From Amborella trichopoda (lineage: Eukaryota; Streptophyta; Magnoliopsida; Amborellales; Amborellaceae), in NCBI RefSeq assembly GCF_000471905.2, contig NW_006500347.1, forward strand, positions 969,007 to 1,033,006: DNA of 64,000 nucleotides, in the 5' to 3' direction. The notes below the pieces were generated by a model, which was given only the letters and a program-made list of their open reading frames with translations, did no database searches and had not been told where the DNA came from. Of the stretch, positions 1-12,383 are shown piece by piece; positions within the stretch are counted from its first letter, which is position 1, and each line of letters begins with the position of its first letter. Both the position numbers and the translations under genes were made by a program.

Positions 1-432
1 GAACTGAGATTTGTCTGGGGCATGTGAGTTGATAATTGTCCTAACCATTTGGAACATCAGAAAATGAATATATCTCTGACATGAAACACTTTTTTTTTTT
101 GAGCTAAAGATTTTATTGTTTATGTGACCTATTATGTTATAATGATCTTGTCTGTCAATTAGCCTGTAGGTTGGAAATTGTACATTATTGTTGACCTTCT
201 TAAAAAAATGTTTCGCACTGCAATTAATTGGTTAATATTCTTGGTTTTTGGTAAGTTAGTAAGTTGTCTGTCTCTTTTTGTTGCTTGTAATAAACCCTTA
301 TTTCATTTGTCTGGAAGATGCTAGGTCTTTTCTGTATGTGTGCTTTCCAAAGGCTGGAGTTATTGCTTTTTGTCTTGTAAGACTTCGAAGTTATGTTGTT
401 GCTTCTTCATTAGAATCTTTTTACCTTCATAG
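1..432 (+). other. Intron of the syntaxin gene (left part)
   Basis: AT-rich non-coding sequence ending in a pyrimidine-containing stretch and the AG acceptor at 431-432. It is open in the exon's frame from 278, but that stretch shows no similarity to syntaxins, so I treat it as intron. Confidence 0.7.
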
Positions 433-3400
433 GCATAAGACAAGGCAACACATTGGCCAGTTGGTGAAAGAAACATCTGCTAAACTAAAAGCCGCTAGTG
501 AAACTGATCAATATACTGAAGTTAGTGTGAGTATATTTCTAACCTTCTTCATTTACTTTGTCCCTACTTGATTCATTGAAAATTTATTCCCTACTTGATT
601 CATTGAAAATTTATTATCTAATTATGGACAAATTATCCCCACTAGTAACATGTGAAGTATGTCTTATGGTCTTATAATTTGATTTTCTTCACAGCATATG
701 ATCATATGTTTGTAATGTCCTTGTGGTTTTTTTAGTTTGGAATATTAATTGCTTTCATTTAATTTCTGTGGCTACTGCTCTCCAATTTACTTTTGCAGTG
801 GATTAGCCTACTTTAAAATTCTAGATGATTTACTTCATACCTAATTAAACTTACATTTTACATACAAAAATAATTGCAGATAAATCACCATGGAATCTAA
901 AATCCTTCATCTTTCATTACTGGATGCTGTATTTTGTACACAATTTCCTGGATGTAGTGTTGTATGTACATTTTCTTCCTTTTTGTGTATTTCATGTGAG
1001 TGTGATGCATGAGTGAGGATTTCCCAATGCCTACTCTCAGTCAAGTAGGTGCTCACACCAATTAGTACTAATGCAGATATCGTGTTTGCGTTTGTATGAA
1101 AATGGTATGTGGTTCTCATATAATTCATATTAATAATTGTTTGAGCCAGGTCAGGTTGGACTGTGACGATTATGATCACTTAAGTCCAGATTAGGTTGCA
1201 ACAAGTTACTGTAGAAGTTATTTCTATTTATGTAGGCAAGATCACAATGGATTGGTAATAGACACAATGGATTGGTAATGGACTGGCAATGATGCCTGCC
1301 AGCTTTAGCACCTCTAGGGGAGTAATCACTTTGCACAAGGGCAGAAGTCTGCTTGTTACTGAAAATTTGGGTTAATTTCAAGTATGATGTATTTCGCAAC
1401 AAACAAAAACTAAAGCTAGTTATGTCATTTGCCTTCCGAGCAAATCTAAATGTCATATAGATGCATGAGCCCCAAATGGATATCTTTTATGTGATCATTT
1501 GGTGTATTTTCCTGTGTTGCCAGTTTTCTTAATTCAGTATTTATTTGTTACAGAAAAACATTCCCATGGTCTTAAAGGATGCCAAAGAATTTCTTATTTA
1601 GGCAGATGGCGGCCAGAGAGGTGCTGTCCATTGCCAAGGCCCTTTCACTCGATAATTTTACCACTGCATTTTGTATTTGATTGTTCCTAATGCTTCTATC
1701 AATGGTATCTGTTGTATAACACTGATGATGTATTTACTTTCTGGAGAATCACTGAACATAAATAAGAATTTGGGAAAGTGTACAGATGCTTCCTTTATGG
1801 CCTCTGAGGATTGCTTTAGGTTTCTTTGATATGGGCCCCATGCTAGGTGAGTTGTTCATTAGGTGTGTTCTGCTTTAGTATACCATGCTACTATACTGTG
1901 GTGTTGTAATTTGGTTGTGGGAAAGAAATATCTTGGAGCTGCTAAGTGACATGATGATGTCAAGTCTCTTGATACAGTTGTGTCCATTCATTGGGAAGTT
2001 GTATGATCTGTGTTATGAGGACCATGCTGATCATGGATCCCTGGCTTAACAAGGAGTGAGAATACCAATCTTTATCTTGAGGGTTGGCACATTTATTTGC
2101 GATGTCTTTTTGTGTGAGCCCAGTGTACCCATCTATTTTTGTCTGAAAGAACATATAAACAGAGACGGATTGGGTATTTAGACAAAAGCAGATGGACAAC
2201 TTGGTGCATGCATTTCATATCACTAAACTTGTCAATTATCGAGAAGAAAAGGATTAAGTGTTTGATGATGTGGTTGATGTCGCCTAGAGGACAACAACAG
2301 CACCCCATTCTCCATGATTTCAGTAAGGCCCCTAAACTCTGCAGGTCCATTTGTTTTCCCACCACAATCATAGATTTGAAAAGAAAGGATTTGGAGGCCT
2401 AGAAGTGTGTTCACTGCTGTGTCAACGTTTATTTTGGATGTCCATTCCACATCAAGCAGTTTTCGAGCATTTTAGGAGATCTGAAAGGGAGTTCCTATTA
2501 CATATGAGTAATAGTATAAACATATGATTGGTCGTAAGAGGGGCATTACATCATTAGGGGCATTACATCATTCTCTTTCTCCCATCTTTCTCTCACACGC
2601 TTCTCTTTCTTTCCACCCTTCATTCCCCTTCCCCTATCAAATACTTGCTGATTATTGTAGATTTAGATTACATTTTTCTACTTAGTATCAGATTGAGGTC
2701 CAGATTTGTAGAAGTTTGAGTCAAGTGGTTAAATACCGGCCATGTAACTGCTGGTTTCACTTGTACAGCCAGACAATGGAAGAATGTTTGGCAAAAAGAA
2801 ATCCCAACAGAGCTATTTTTTGAAGATCATGGTGAAAACCTTCTTATATACTGTGTTTTTGTTTTAATGGAAGTGTTATATCTAAGGTTTGTTCTCTGAT
2901 CTTAGTTTTCTGGGTAAGGTGTCAGTGGTTTAGGGTTTGTCGCCAAAGCCTAGGGTGGTTCGTGATCCATAGATGGGGGATCCAGCGGTTAACCAGGTTG
3001 CATAAATTTGTTCCTCCCTATGAGATGTCTGAAATATATTTATCGAGTTTTATTTTTTGGGGACTGATACCAACTGTCTGATGTGTATCGAATAGCCTTA
3101 TGGCCATGTTACGTCTGGAATTTGCTGCCACAATTTTATAATCAACCAGCCAATGCACTGGGTAGTGCTTGTGGTGTTTACGTAAAGTATTTAGAGAGAA
3201 ATCTGAAAGTGTATCCAGAATTTAAGCAACATTGTGATTTGTTTTTTCCTTGGGAAAGGAATAATGTCACAACGAACATTAAGTTCGAAGTACTCTGGAC
3301 TTCAAATCACTTCATTTAAATTTCATGGCACAAACTATCTGGAATGGAGCAGATTTGTTAGTTCATTCCTTGGAAGTAGAAAAAAGTTGTGTTATATTGG

Positions 3401-6400
3401 CAGTCTTATAGTGAAGCCAGATGTGAAGGAGCCTTCCTGTGCTGATTGGAGGCTAATGAGATGATTGATATGAACTAGATTTTAAGCTCTATGCAACCGA
3501 ACTTGAGTGACACATTTATGAATTGTGATACTTCAAAGGAGTTACGAGATGCAATGGCTGAAGCCTACTCACAAAAGAAGAATATGGGGAAAATCTGTGA
3601 GTTGGAGTAACAAATCAGTAATTTCAAACAAAAAGATTTGTGACTTGGTGACTATCATGCGGCTTTACGGGGTTTTTAGGATGATTTGAATCACTATCAA
3701 CCTATAAATTTCTCCCATTGTGCAAAAGAGCATAGATAAAGGATGGATCATATTTGATCGTTTAGGGGGCCTCAATCCTGAATATGAAAATATCAGATCT
3801 AATATTTTGGGTGCAAAACTTTACCATCACTTAGAATAATTCTTCCCCTCCTCTAAGGTGAAGAAGCTCACCGAAAAATCATGCTTGTGTCGATTGGTGA
3901 ACCTAAAAGATCTTCCCTAATTTTCCAATTCTTTAAATAATCATGGTGGTGGGCTGGTGGCTGTAGTGGTGGTCGAGGTGGAAGCCATAGTGGTGGCTGT
4001 AGAAGCTTCACAACTTATGAAAAGGATAAGTTAAAATGTATCCATTGTGGAAATTCCCAGTACACCAAGGAAACATGCCGGGATCTTGTTGGACACCCTA
4101 AATGCAATAGAACTCAGGCTTATGCTTTTGTTATTAATGAGGACACTAGTCACAACATGCCTCGTCAACAAGGTGTTGTTCGTTATCCATCGCGTAGCTG
4201 TACTTCCTTACATGAGGATGATTTTGTGACATTTTTTTTCAAGCGAGAGCTTCTTGACCTTGAGCAGCATGCGTCTGTTCGTGATCTTGAGCCCTCTTCT
4301 TCCTTCAAGTCTCATCCGTCAATCAGGTTCGTCTGCATTTGCACACCATTTTTCCATGACTTCTCAAGCTCCATGGAATGTTCATTAGGAGCCACTGAAC
4401 ATATGGCCGTTTTGTCCAATCTCTTTTCTACTTATGCTACCTAGTCAAACCATGAGTCTGTCAAGATTGCTGATGGATCCCTTGTACCCAATAAAGGAAA
4501 AGAGACTGTTCCATTAACTTCCTCCATAAATTTGTTGTCTGCTTTGCATGTTTCCAAGTTTTCTTTGTAATCTTACAAAAACTTTTAATTGCTGTGTAAC
4601 CTTTTTTCCATCCTATTGCATCTTTTAGGACTTAGTGATGGGGAAGATATTTGGCGTGGTCGTAAGTATAGAGGGTTGTACCTTCTAGAGACCCAAAACA
4701 AGCTTCTACAGAAACTCAAACCACTGCCTTGTGACCGTGTCATGCATTGCTAATAAAGAGCGGGTGTATTTGAGGCACCCTCGTCTTGGTCATGCTCCCC
4801 TGTCTATTTTGTATTCCTCGTTTTGTAAAACTTGTTCTTCGTTGAGTCAAGTTCAATTACGATGTAAGATTTGTTAGCAATCAAAACATTGTAGAACTTC
4901 CTTTCTTATCAGGTATAAAAGAAGTGATTCTCCCTTCTCTATTTTACATTGATGTGTGGGGACCTTCCCTAGTTGAATCACTTTTTGGTTCTCGTTTTCT
5001 TGTTAATTTTGTGGATGATTGCACCAGATTAACTACACTTTATGTAATGAAATATGAAGATGAAGTTGTAACTCTTTTCCAAGTTATCATAAAATGGTTA
5101 GAACTCAATATACTACAAGTATTAAAATACTTCACTTTGGCAATGGAGGTGAATATTACTCTAAAGATCTCAAGGATTGCTTGAGGGATCAGTGTATGGA
5201 GTTCCAGACAACATGTCCTTACACTCCTAATCAAAATGGAGTTCTTGAGAGAAGAAATGGACACTTGTTGGGAGTTATTAGATCTCTCTTGTTTGAAATG
5301 AATATCCCAAAAGCCTTACGGTCTGAAGCTGTTCTTACTGTGTCATTCTTGGTAAATCGTATGCCGTCAAGGGTTCTTCAAGGCAAGTCTTCTATACAAA
5401 CACGTCTTCTTGGTACTCCTTTCGTCCCGTACATCCCAAAGTTCTTCGCTGTGTTTTGCTTATGTTTTGGTTCTAAAATAGAGAAAGTCCTGAAGCCCTT
5501 AACTGTGTCTTCTTAAGGTATCCAAGAAATAGAAAAGCGTTCAAATGTTATGGTCCTATTTAATAAAGTTCACAATGTCTCTTTGAAAGTTCACTATACT
5601 TCTTCAAGGGGAGCATATTAGACATGAAGAGAGCAGTCCAGTATGACCATCTCTATCTTTTTCAACCCCCACTCCCTTTATTTATGAAGTCTCTAAGATG
5701 TCTCAAAATGAAGATGGAAATGCTCCAGTTGCAACCAAGGAGGAGTTGAAGGCATATGTTTGAAGTAAGAAGCTGATACAACTTTCAGTCCAGAGTAATC
5801 ATGACTGAAGTGTCGACTTGGATCTAGGTAGTAACCCTTCTTATCCTACTACTACTTCATCTACCATTTCTTCACCTCTCAGTCCAATCCCGCTGTAAAT
5901 TTACCTATTGCCTTATGCAAGGGTAAACACTCTTGTACACAATATGCTATACGAAACTTTGTATTTTATAATGTTGTGTCACCTTCCTGTCATTGTTTTC
6001 TATCATCTTTGTCTACTCTTAGCATTCCATCCTGTGTAACATAGGGCTCTATCACGACCAGAACAGAAGGCTGCGATGCAGGAGGAAATGCAGGCTTTTG
6101 AAAAGAACAGTACTTAGGAACTCACTGAACTTCCTAAGGGCCCATTTGTCTCCTCGGATTCAGATTTCTAGGAGTCACTTTTCCTAGAAAAGCTGGGTCA
6201 ATCGTGTTTGGTTCGCTTAGAATTGACATTTCCATTGGAATTGAGATATCTGTGGGATACTGAATGCTCATTTTAAGCCTAAATTTTGGAAATCTCATTT
6301 CCACCAAGATAGGTGGAATTGACATTTCGTGGAAATGACCCATTTTGCTGCTGAAGAACAAAAAAAATATCAAAATTTTAGAGAGTGAAACTATATCAAA

Positions 6401-9400
6401 TTTTAGAGAGAGAAAACATATTAAAATTTTAGAGAGAGTATACAAATTTTTTTTTTAGAGAAAATATACGATATTTTTTTAGAGAGAAAATACAATTTTT
6501 TTAGAGAGAGAAAATATACGAATTTTTTTAGAGAGAAACTATCTCAAATTAAGTTTTAGAGAGGCCATATTAAAATTTTAGAGGGAGAAACTATCTCAAA
6601 TCTTAAGTTTTCGCGAGTATCTTAAAATTTTAGAGAGAGAAACTACATTAAATTCTAAAGAGAGGAACTACTTAAATTATTTTAGTGAGAAATATCTCAA
6701 AACATTTAGAGAGAGTAAATATCTTAAATTTTAAATTTTAGAGAGAGCATATTAAAATTTTAGAGATTAGAAACTATATCAAATGTTAGATAGGGAAATT
6801 ATCTTAAACTTTAAGTTTTAGAGAGAGAAAGTATATTAAAACTTTAGAGAAACTAATATCAAATTTTAGATAAAGTACCTGAAATTTTTTGAGAGACTTT
6901 TTTTAAAAATTTAGATAGATAAACTATCTCAAATTTTAAGTTTCAGAGAGAGGGTCTATTAAAAATCTAGAGAGAGAAACTACTTGAAAATTTTTGAGAA
7001 ACTATCTCAAATTTTAAGTTTTAGAGAGAGAAATTATCTTAAAACTTTCGCGAGAGAAACTATATAAAATTTTAGATAGAGAAAGTACTTGAAATTTTTA
7101 GAGAGAGAAACTATTTAAAAAAATTTAGATAAATTATCTCAAAATTTAAGCTTTAGAGGGAGAAAGTATATTAAAATTTTAGGGAGATAAACTGCATGAA
7201 AATTATAGGGAGAGAAACTATCTAAAAAATTAAGTTTTAGAGAGAGAAAGATTCTTAAAATTTTAGAGAGTAACTATATCAAATTTTAGTATGAGAAAGT
7301 ACCTAAAATTTCTCAGAGAGAGAAACTATCTTAGAATTTTTAGAAAGAAACTATCTCTGAGTTTTAGATAGAGAAAGTACTTTAAAATTTTAGAGGGAGA
7401 AACTATATCATATTTTAGAGAGAGAAACTACCTGAAATTGCTTAGAGAGAAACTATCTCAAAATTTTTATAGAGAAAAGCTATCTCAAAGTGTCAGTTTT
7501 AGAGAGAGAGTATCACAAAATTTTAGCGAGAAACTACATCAATTTTTAGAGAGAGAAAATGTATAAAATTTTTAGAGAAAGAAATTATCTCAAATTATTT
7601 AGAGAGAGGCTATTTCTAATTTTAAGTTTTTGAAAGAGATTGTATTAAAATATTAGAGAAAATTTTAGAAAGAAACTATCTCAAAATTTTTAGAGAAGTA
7701 GAGAAAGGATTTGCATTTCCAAGAAAACGATATTCCAGGCAATCCAAACAGGGAATTTGCATTTTCTTGATTTCTATCGTATGCGATCCAAATAGCATCC
7801 ACCATATTCCAGGAAAGGTCAATTTTAGGAAATCTCAATTCCAGGGTTGACTTTTCCCAGGATTAAAAATTCAGGGATCCAAACAGGCCGTAAAGGAAAG
7901 AAGGTGGTAGGATGCAAGAGGGTACTTACAATAAAATGCAGGGCAGATGGCAGGATCGAAAGACACAAGGCGAGGTCGGTTTGGAAAAAGTTTTACGTAT
8001 ACTTAGAGACATGGTATAGGTTACAAAGGGTCTTTTGCCTCCCCAGCGATGTTGAATACTGTTAGAATCATTCTCATTGGTTGCAAATATATCTTGGTCC
8101 TTGCGTCAACTGGATGTGAAAAATGCCTTTTTACATGGAGATCTTCATGAGGAAGCGTTTATGGCCATGCTTCCAGGTTTTCAGCTTCTAGGAGACTGGA
8201 AGGGTGTGCGGTGTGCCGATTGAAAAAGGCGACCTATGGACTTAATCAATCTCGGATAGCTTGATTTAGAAGATTTAGTAAAGCCTTGCTATGATTTGGG
8301 TTTAGGAGTCAAGCTGATCATGCACTGTTTGTACGGCAAAATAGTGTCGGGATTACAACACTTATAGCTTATATCGTTGATATTATAGTGTTAGGGGATA
8401 GCTTAACAGATATTGAAGATAGCGTATATCGATGATATTATAGTGTTAGGGAATAGCTTAACAGATATTGAAGATCTCAAATGTCACCTTAGTATAGTGT
8501 TTGGCGTAAAAGGTGATAACACTCAGCATATATCGTTGATATTATAGTGTTAGGGGATAGCTTAACAGATATTGAAGATCTCAAATGTCACCTTTGTATA
8601 GTGTTTGGCGTAAAATTTTTGGGTCCACGAATATAGTTTTTTGGGTATTGAAGCGGCGAGGTCAAAGAAGGGAATAGCTATCTCTCGGAGGAAGGCTGTG
8701 CTGGATCTATTGCAACAAATCGGAATGTTTGGAACTTGGACGTCAAATCAATAGATGCACCTATGTAAACCAATCATAGACATCATGAACATACGAGAGA
8801 GTTACTGAAGGATCCCTATAAATATCGGAGGTTGGTGGGCAAGCTTATATACCTCACAATTACATGACCAGATATATCTTATGTGGTGAGTATAGTTAGT
8901 CAATTCATGCATGGCCCTTGAAAACCTCATTTAGATACTGTTGAACACATCATAAAGTATTGGAAGTCATCTCCTAGTAGAGGGTTGTTGTTTACTTATC
9001 ATGGTAATATGGGTGTTGCAATCTACACTAGCGCATACTGGGCTGGTTCACAGACTGATAGAAGGTCAACTACAGGTTATTGTACCTTTGTTGGTTGGGA
9101 TCTGGTTTCTTGGAAGCGTAAAAAACAAATGTGGTGCCCAGATCAATTGCTGAAGCTTAATACAGGGCTATGGCACATGGAGCATGAGCTATGTCTTAGT
9201 TTGGAACTACATTTTTCCTCCAGGTGGCCATAAGAGGACATGTAAAATGGTGAAGCTTGTGATCCTTCCCCAACATACATCTAGACCACAGATGTATGTA
9301 AGATATGTGCCATCCCATATGCTTCTTTGTTTCAGTATCTTTTTTTTTAATGATTCGATATTTATTTATTTATTTTTGATGAAGATATTTGACATTTTTG

Positions 9401-11213
9401 TTGCATCTATCATTGAAAATATTTCAAGTTTCCTGGATGCAAATTCTCCTCAACTTTCATATGGTAACGTTTATGTGTCATTTGGTAGTTTCATTCTGAT
9501 GGTCCTCTTGGGCCTATATTAGTTAGGGCTTTTGGCAAATTTTTATGCAAATTTCAAATGTTCACCTTTTTTTTCTTTAGGTTCCTATTTTTTGGTCGTA
9601 CTGTGTGAATATTGAGATATTAAGGTTTCTTGACTCTGGATTCAGGCCAGCAAAAAGATAGCTGATGCTAAGCTTGCGAAGGATTTCCAAGCAGTTTTAA
9701 AAGAGTTTCAGAAGGCTCAGCGGATGGCAGCAGAGAGAGAAACTGCATATACTCCTTTTGTTCCCCAGGCTGTTCTTCCGACAAGGTAAATTATTGCTTG
9801 AGATCTTGCTTGTGCTTGGGCGTTGCACCATCCTGTGTTTCACTGAATTCCCAAAATAATTAATGTGGAGGCATCTTTACCAGGTTTCTTGATGTTTTCG
9901 GTGAAATGTTAACCTTCTGTATTTCGTGGGTAAAATTTGTGTTAGTTCCTTTTATGCGACAAGAATCTATGCTCCCCTGGGAGCATATCATGCATTCACT
10001 CCCTTATGTAAAAACTCTGTCTAGGAGCACCTTTAGGACTCCAAATTATGGAGGCTGTTATCTTCTCAACCTAGTAACCAAATTTTGGACTCTCATCTAA
10101 GTGTATAGGAACTGAAAATCGATTGTTTTTTAAGTGTGTCCCAGACTTACTGATCATGAAAATCTTCCTGAGTAGGTCTTTTGACCAGGAGAATGCTCTA
10201 CATGCTCTTCTTTATTTCATTTATACATTTGCTTCTTTTTTTTTTATTTTAACAACGAAGATTGACATATTTGCTTGACGTCTTCTCCGTGCTTCATTTC
10301 TGCAGCTTTACCGCAAGTGAGCTAGACATAAGTCCAGACAAAACTCCTGAACAGCGGGCTCTTCTTGTGGAGTCCAGAAGGTGAACATTAGAATTAATCA
10401 AAAGAAAAATGAAATATTAAATTGGCGTATTGATTTTTTATTGATGTAGCAATCTCAGTTAGTCTGAATCTTATACTATCATTAATATCTTCAGATTTCA
10501 GTTGTTGAGAAGTTTTCGAGTTGTTTCTTCTTAAACATGTGCTGACAATAACGCAAAAAGCGTATAATTAATTCCACAGACAAGAGGTCTTGCTACTGGA
10601 TAATGACATAGCATTCAATGATGCCGTCATTGAAGAGAGGGAGCAAGGGATTCAGGAGATCCAACAACAAATCGGTGAAGTGAATGAAATTTTCAAGGAT
10701 CTTGCCGTTCTGGTTCATGAGCAAGGGGTTATGATAGGTATGTCTCTCTGTAACCCTCGAGGGTTCGTCATACTTGCAATTTATTAAACTGGGTATGCTA
10801 TTATTTATCGTGAATGGATTGATAAATAAACATATGAAATGCTCCTGTGTTGCCTGCAGACGACATTGACTCCAATGTTGAGGGCTCCTACTCTGCGACT
10901 GCACAGGCGAAATCCCAGCTTGCAAAAGCAGCCAAAACCCAAAAATCAAATTCCTCTCTGGTAAAAAAAAAATGAAAAAAAAAATCTCCTGTTCAATCTT
11001 AGTCTTATTTCTTAGCTCATTTGCCTTGAGAATATTTCTCAAGCTGATGTTCACTGGTGTATGGAAGCAACATAACTTGTAATCCCATTTAACTGTTTCT
11101 CTTAGTTAACCTTGAATATGTAATAAATGCTGTTTATGTTTTTGCAGACATGCTTGCTATTGGTGATCTTTGGTGTGGTTCTACTCATTGTGATTATAGT
11201 CTTGGCTGCTTGA
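433..11213 (+). CDS. SYP22: SYP2-type Qa-SNARE syntaxin (SYP22/VAM3-like), 3' six exons
   Basis: Six exons join in frame: 433-526, 9646-9785, 10306-10380, 10580-10737, 10860-10960 and 11148-11213 (stop TGA 11211-11213). All five introns are GT-AG and the phases agree at every junction. The product matches plant vacuolar/prevacuolar Qa-SNAREs. The first exon ([17 protein letters not shown]) and the next ([13 protein letters not shown]) are part of the N-terminal Habc region. A SNARE helix follows, beginning near [19 protein letters not shown] and containing the zero-layer glutamine in HEQGVMIDDI. The protein ends with a 21-residue hydrophobic tail anchor ([20 protein letters not shown]). Family knowledge: such proteins pair with Qb, Qc and R-SNAREs for fusion at the prevacuolar compartment and tonoplast. 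The N-terminal coding exons lie upstream of base 1, because the first exon here opens in phase after an acceptor AG at 431-432. No internal stop is seen. The odd point is the 9.1-kb intron 527-9645. The symbol could equally be SYP21 or SYP23; I cannot separate paralogues. Confidence 0.93.
527..2480 (+). other. Syntaxin long intron, unoccupied 5' part
   Basis: The donor GTGAGT is at 527-532. The interval is AT-rich with stops in all frames. A short direct repeat (ccctacttgattcattgaaa) sits at about 563-607. Minus-strand open stretches at 1960-2450 match nothing I know. No exon with syntaxin similarity is needed here, because the flanking exons join in phase. Confidence 0.6.
6138..7890. mobile_element. 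PIF/Harbinger-like non-autonomous element inserted in the copia RT
   Basis: The ends are imperfect inverted repeats: GGGCCCATTTGTCTCC at the left, and CGGCCTGTTTGGATCC as the reverse complement of the right. They are flanked by a TAA duplication at 6135-6137 and 7891-7893. Removing the element plus one TAA puts the interrupted copia reading frame back in register, which fixes both boundaries. A 3-bp TWA target duplication and GGSCC ends fit Harbinger/Tourist-type elements. The interior has no transposase. Instead it is a purine-rich minisatellite, listed separately. Confidence 0.75.
6365..7705. repeat. Purine-rich minisatellite within the Harbinger-like element
   Basis: Some 1.3 kb of imperfect units of the type aaattttagagagagaaac followed by tatctcaaa. 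Unit length varies from about 25 to 45 bases and more than 30 units are recognisable. The + strand is nearly all A, G and T, so it is strand-asymmetric. It makes up about three quarters of the transposon. Confidence 0.85.
8371..8614 (+). repeat. Triplicated segment over the copia RT active-site region
   Basis: Three near-identical copies begin with atatcgttgatattatagtg at 8371, 8426 (one change) and 8530, spaced 55 and 104 bases apart. The last two extend to about 86 bases. The segment encodes the region that normally holds the YVDD motif; here it reads [11 protein letters not shown], so the active site is degraded. Confidence 0.85.
9241..9645 (+). other. Syntaxin long intron, 3' end
   Basis: T-rich intronic sequence leading to the acceptor ttcag at 9641-9645. 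No further transposon ends could be recognised, so the right boundary of the copia element is uncertain. Confidence 0.5.
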
Positions 11214-12003
11214 TTGGCTTAATTCTTTTGTTGGATCATTTCTTAACCAAGAAAGGAAAAAATCAAGTTCCATTGGGTGGCACGGGATCGGAGCTCAAAG
11301 CCAGTGCTCTCCTGTTATTATTGTTCTCTTCATTCGGGTGCAAAGTTCTGATCCTTCATGTCACCTGTTTCAGTTTTAATGTTTATGATTTTCTTGTGTA
11401 GCTTTTGAAATCTGAGTTATATAAGTAACCATGAGTGGAAATTTGGTTGCATGTCTTCTTATGGAGGTTTGGGGTTGTGCAAGTTTTCTGTGTATTCGTT
11501 TCTTACTTGTTGATAATCCAGTCTCAATTCTGTTCAGTAAACAGGGACTAACAATGGTTTGAAGTCTTCCAGTCTTTATTTTTTCTTAACGAATATAAAA
11601 TTCTTTGTTCTGTTCATGTCTAAACGATTCAGTTTCGAGTTGTCACTTGACTTGTCATCATCTTCTGGTCGCTCCAGTTCGAATAAAATGAGAAGAGTGG
11701 CCTTCATTAACTTCTCATTTTTCAGTTCTTTTTCGGTTTTAACGTTTTTACAGAACTTTAAAACAAAAAAGATGGGGGCCAGTCTGATCCAATCTGGTTC
11801 CAAAGGTTATACTGTTTGCTAGATTAGCAATTGGCACGTGTCATGCGCTTTCAAAGTAGTTTTTAAGGTGCAAAAGTGCATTTATGTTTCTGAAGCCAAA
11901 ATTCTTGAAATTTAGGGATTGGGAGATTAGGTTCGGAATGTAGTCGATATTTTCAATATTAGAGGAAATCTCTCCTTACATTCAAACCGGCTATTCTTTA
12001 ATA
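11214..12003 (+). other. Syntaxin 3' UTR and flank
   Basis: Non-coding, T-rich after the TGA stop. A possible polyadenylation signal aataaaat lies near 11683. The exact transcript end cannot be read from sequence. Open stretches in both strands here show no family resemblance. Confidence 0.5.
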
Positions 12004-12383
12004 GAAAATTTTTATGGAAGGTTGCAACCTTAAAATGTAGAACTATGGATGTACCTCAAAAATCCATTGGAAAAGGTTGTTTTAATGTTGAAAAACCCTA
12101 TGATTGATCATGTCGATATCGAGATGTATGACTATGAAAAATAAATTTATTTTGAGTGTGCATCTTACATCATATTATCTAGATTGTCTATTTTCAATAT
12201 TTTCATGTTTATAGATCTATTTGATTTTAACTATTTTTGGAGTTTAAAATTTTATAATTAGATATAATAATGGATTTTGAGATAAACTTAAAAATATTTT
12301 ACATCAAAATTATATGTTATGATAAAATTTGAAGGTGTGCCTTGATTGGATTGTTTAAGGTTGTTACTTTATGGAAACCACAC
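12004..12383 (+). mobile_element. Mutator-like MITE, family member a
   Basis: Same 380-395-bp family as at 15579, 20197 and 49329. The left end contains AAGGTTGCAACCTTAAAATG. The body has the shared motif gatcatgtcgatatcgagatg, and the right end reads gtgccttgattggattgtttaagg. The right terminal palindrome is degraded to AAGGTTGTTACTTT. The target duplication is not clear. Confidence 0.75.

Larger units (their letters stand above)
2490..9240 (+). mobile_element. Degenerate Ty1/copia retrotransposon inside the syntaxin intron
   Basis: Domains follow copia order on the + strand with many stops and frameshifts. A primer-binding-site-like TAGTATCAGA lies at 2683-2692. The gag N-terminus is at about 3270-3450 ([17 protein letters not shown]). 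A zinc knuckle at about 4040-4080 reads [14 protein letters not shown], so its histidine is replaced by tyrosine. GAG-pre-integrase scraps lie near 4640-4880. The integrase core is at 4930-5510 (FVDDCTRLT, then [16 protein letters not shown]). The RVT_2 start is near 6050-6135 and continues after an inserted element at 7894-8640 ([19 protein letters not shown]). RNase H lies at 8810-9235 ([19 protein letters not shown]). A decayed 5' LTR may occupy about 2490-2682. I see no convincing 3' LTR. It is in the same orientation as the host gene. Confidence 0.85.

Noticed and set aside
278..432. Open frame extending upstream of the first syntaxin exon
   Set aside because: It is in frame but has no syntaxin similarity and ends at a good AG acceptor, so it is intron.
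1960..2450. Overlapping minus-strand open frames in the syntaxin intron
   Set aside because: They look mildly protein-like but match no retroelement or gene family I know.
10593..11054. 153-codon minus-strand open frame
   Set aside because: It is the antisense shadow of the SNARE-motif exons, which fit a known family on the + strand.
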